DNA of 6,912 bases, from the NCBI GenBank assembly GCA_051877575.1, contig JBJEJA010000045.1, positions 1 through 6,912 of the forward strand. Reading direction: 5' to 3'. The notes beneath the pieces are model-generated. The model was given only the letters and a program-made list of their open reading frames with translations, was not told the origin of the DNA and ran no database searches. The position numbers and the translations under genes are program-made. This document shows positions 6,704 through 6,912 of this stretch, piece after piece. This DNA is from UBA2882 sp051877575 (GTDB lineage Bacteria; Bacillota; Clostridia; Lachnospirales; Lachnospiraceae). How positions within the stretch are numbered: position 1 is the stretch's first letter; each line of letters starts with the position of its first letter.

Positions 6704-6732
6704 ATTTTAGCATGTGTATATTTACATGTAAA
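6704..6732 (-). promoter_or_regulatory. Predicted sigma-A promoter of the transfer operon
   Basis: On the minus strand, TTTACA (6732-6727) is followed by a 17-base spacer and TAAAAT (6709-6704), each one mismatch from consensus. TGC directly before the -10 gives an extended -10 (TGnTAAAAT). The start of transcription would be near 6697, giving a leader of about 255 nt before the GTG at 6442. This is the best promoter-like site in the region by eye. Confidence 0.7.
6721..6732. promoter_or_regulatory. Perfect 12-bp palindrome over the -35 box (candidate operator)
   Basis: TTTACATGTAAA is its own reverse complement and includes the whole -35 hexamer of the minus-strand promoter. A further CATGT (6711-6715) faces ACATG (6724-6728), extending the symmetry into the spacer. 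A dimeric regulator binding here would block or help RNA polymerase; the regulator is not in this window. Confidence 0.45.
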
Positions 6733-6912
6733 TCGCAGAACCGTGCCAGTTTAGGTCGTGGAAGAGCCATAACTGTGCCATGACATCAAAAGTGCATTAA
6801 TTCAACACCATTAGAGTTGGTGCAACTCTATCAGATACTGTATAGAAAAATCCTTGGCAAATATACTAAAAGTACGATTGTAACGCCGTAAGAATTAGTG
6901 TGATTAGGAGAA
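6733..6912. other. Non-coding right edge, apart from the inverted repeat
   Basis: I find no supported gene here. On the plus strand TAGGAGAA at the very edge (6905-6912) resembles a ribosome binding site and could serve a divergent gene starting just outside. On the minus strand one frame is open from the edge to a TGA at 6833-6831 (26 codons) and could be the tail of an upstream gene. The sequence cannot decide between these. Confidence 0.35.
6812..6830. repeat. 19-bp inverted repeat upstream of the promoter
   Basis: TAGAGTTG-GTG-CAACTCTA: perfect 8-bp arms with a three-base centre, about 80 bp upstream of the minus-strand -35. It has the size and symmetry of a repressor or activator site. 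No T run follows on either strand, so it is not a terminator. Confidence 0.5.

Noticed and set aside
6692..6722. Plus-strand promoter: TTGACA with a 17-base spacer then TGTATA, or a 19-base spacer then TATATT
   Set aside because: The -35 is perfect, but the -10 is poor at 17 and the spacing is wrong for the better -10; no plus-strand gene follows before the edge. It may be incidental to the AT-rich promoter on the other strand.
6558..6770. 70-codon minus-strand frame across the promoter and leader
   Set aside because: Its start lies upstream of the promoter, it runs through the promoter and hairpin 1, and it has no ribosome binding site.
1..6912. CRISPR array, insertion sequence ends, tRNA or rRNA genes
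   Set aside because: I saw no regularly spaced repeats, transposase-like frames, terminal inverted repeats, or tRNA-like cloverleaf sequences on either strand.

Overview
The window looks like the start of a type IV secretion (conjugation) operon from an integrative and conjugative element of a Gram-positive anaerobe, most likely a gut Clostridia/Lachnospiraceae-type Firmicute. Reasons: strong AGGAGG-type ribosome binding sites, GTG and TTG starts, GC near 50% in most genes, and a gene set (VirB2-like small membrane protein, VirB6-like polytopic protein, membrane-anchored lysozyme/peptidase, PrgI and VirB4) typical of Firmicute conjugation modules. The organism call is an inference; no rRNA, tRNA or taxonomic marker is present.

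All recognised genes lie on the minus strand, so the operon reads from right to left. At the right edge (6443-6912) is about 470 bases without a convincing gene: a 19-bp inverted repeat, a good extended -10 promoter with a perfect 12-bp palindrome over its -35, and then a leader of about 255 nt carrying three hairpins in the transcribed direction, two of them textbook intrinsic terminators. The leader ends at the ribosome binding site of the first gene. This is the most interesting non-coding part of the window: it suggests the transfer operon is controlled by attenuation or antitermination.

In transcription order the genes are: a small signal-peptide/two-TM protein (6442-6062, VirB2-like); a polytopic VirB6/TrbL-like protein (6040-5330); a secreted fibronectin-III-like protein of lower GC that looks like an insertion into the core operon (5267-4716); an exported single-TM protein with a long Gly-rich tail (4660-3737); a membrane-anchored two-domain enzyme with a lysozyme-like domain and a C39-type cysteine peptidase domain (3736-1952, TTG start); a bitopic extracytoplasmic protein (1941-1342); and an open frame running off the left edge (1345-1) that joins a PrgI-like membrane domain, a lysine-rich coiled-coil linker and the N-terminal domain of a VirB4-type ATPase.

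Working together (inference from family knowledge): VirB2-, VirB6- and PrgI-like parts would form the inner-membrane channel, VirB4 would power it, the lysozyme/peptidase would open the peptidoglycan, and the bitopic and Gly-rich proteins would be envelope parts of unknown role. Junctions from the fourth gene onward are tight (TAA directly followed by TTG, a 10-nt gap, and a GTGA overlap), which argues for translational coupling.
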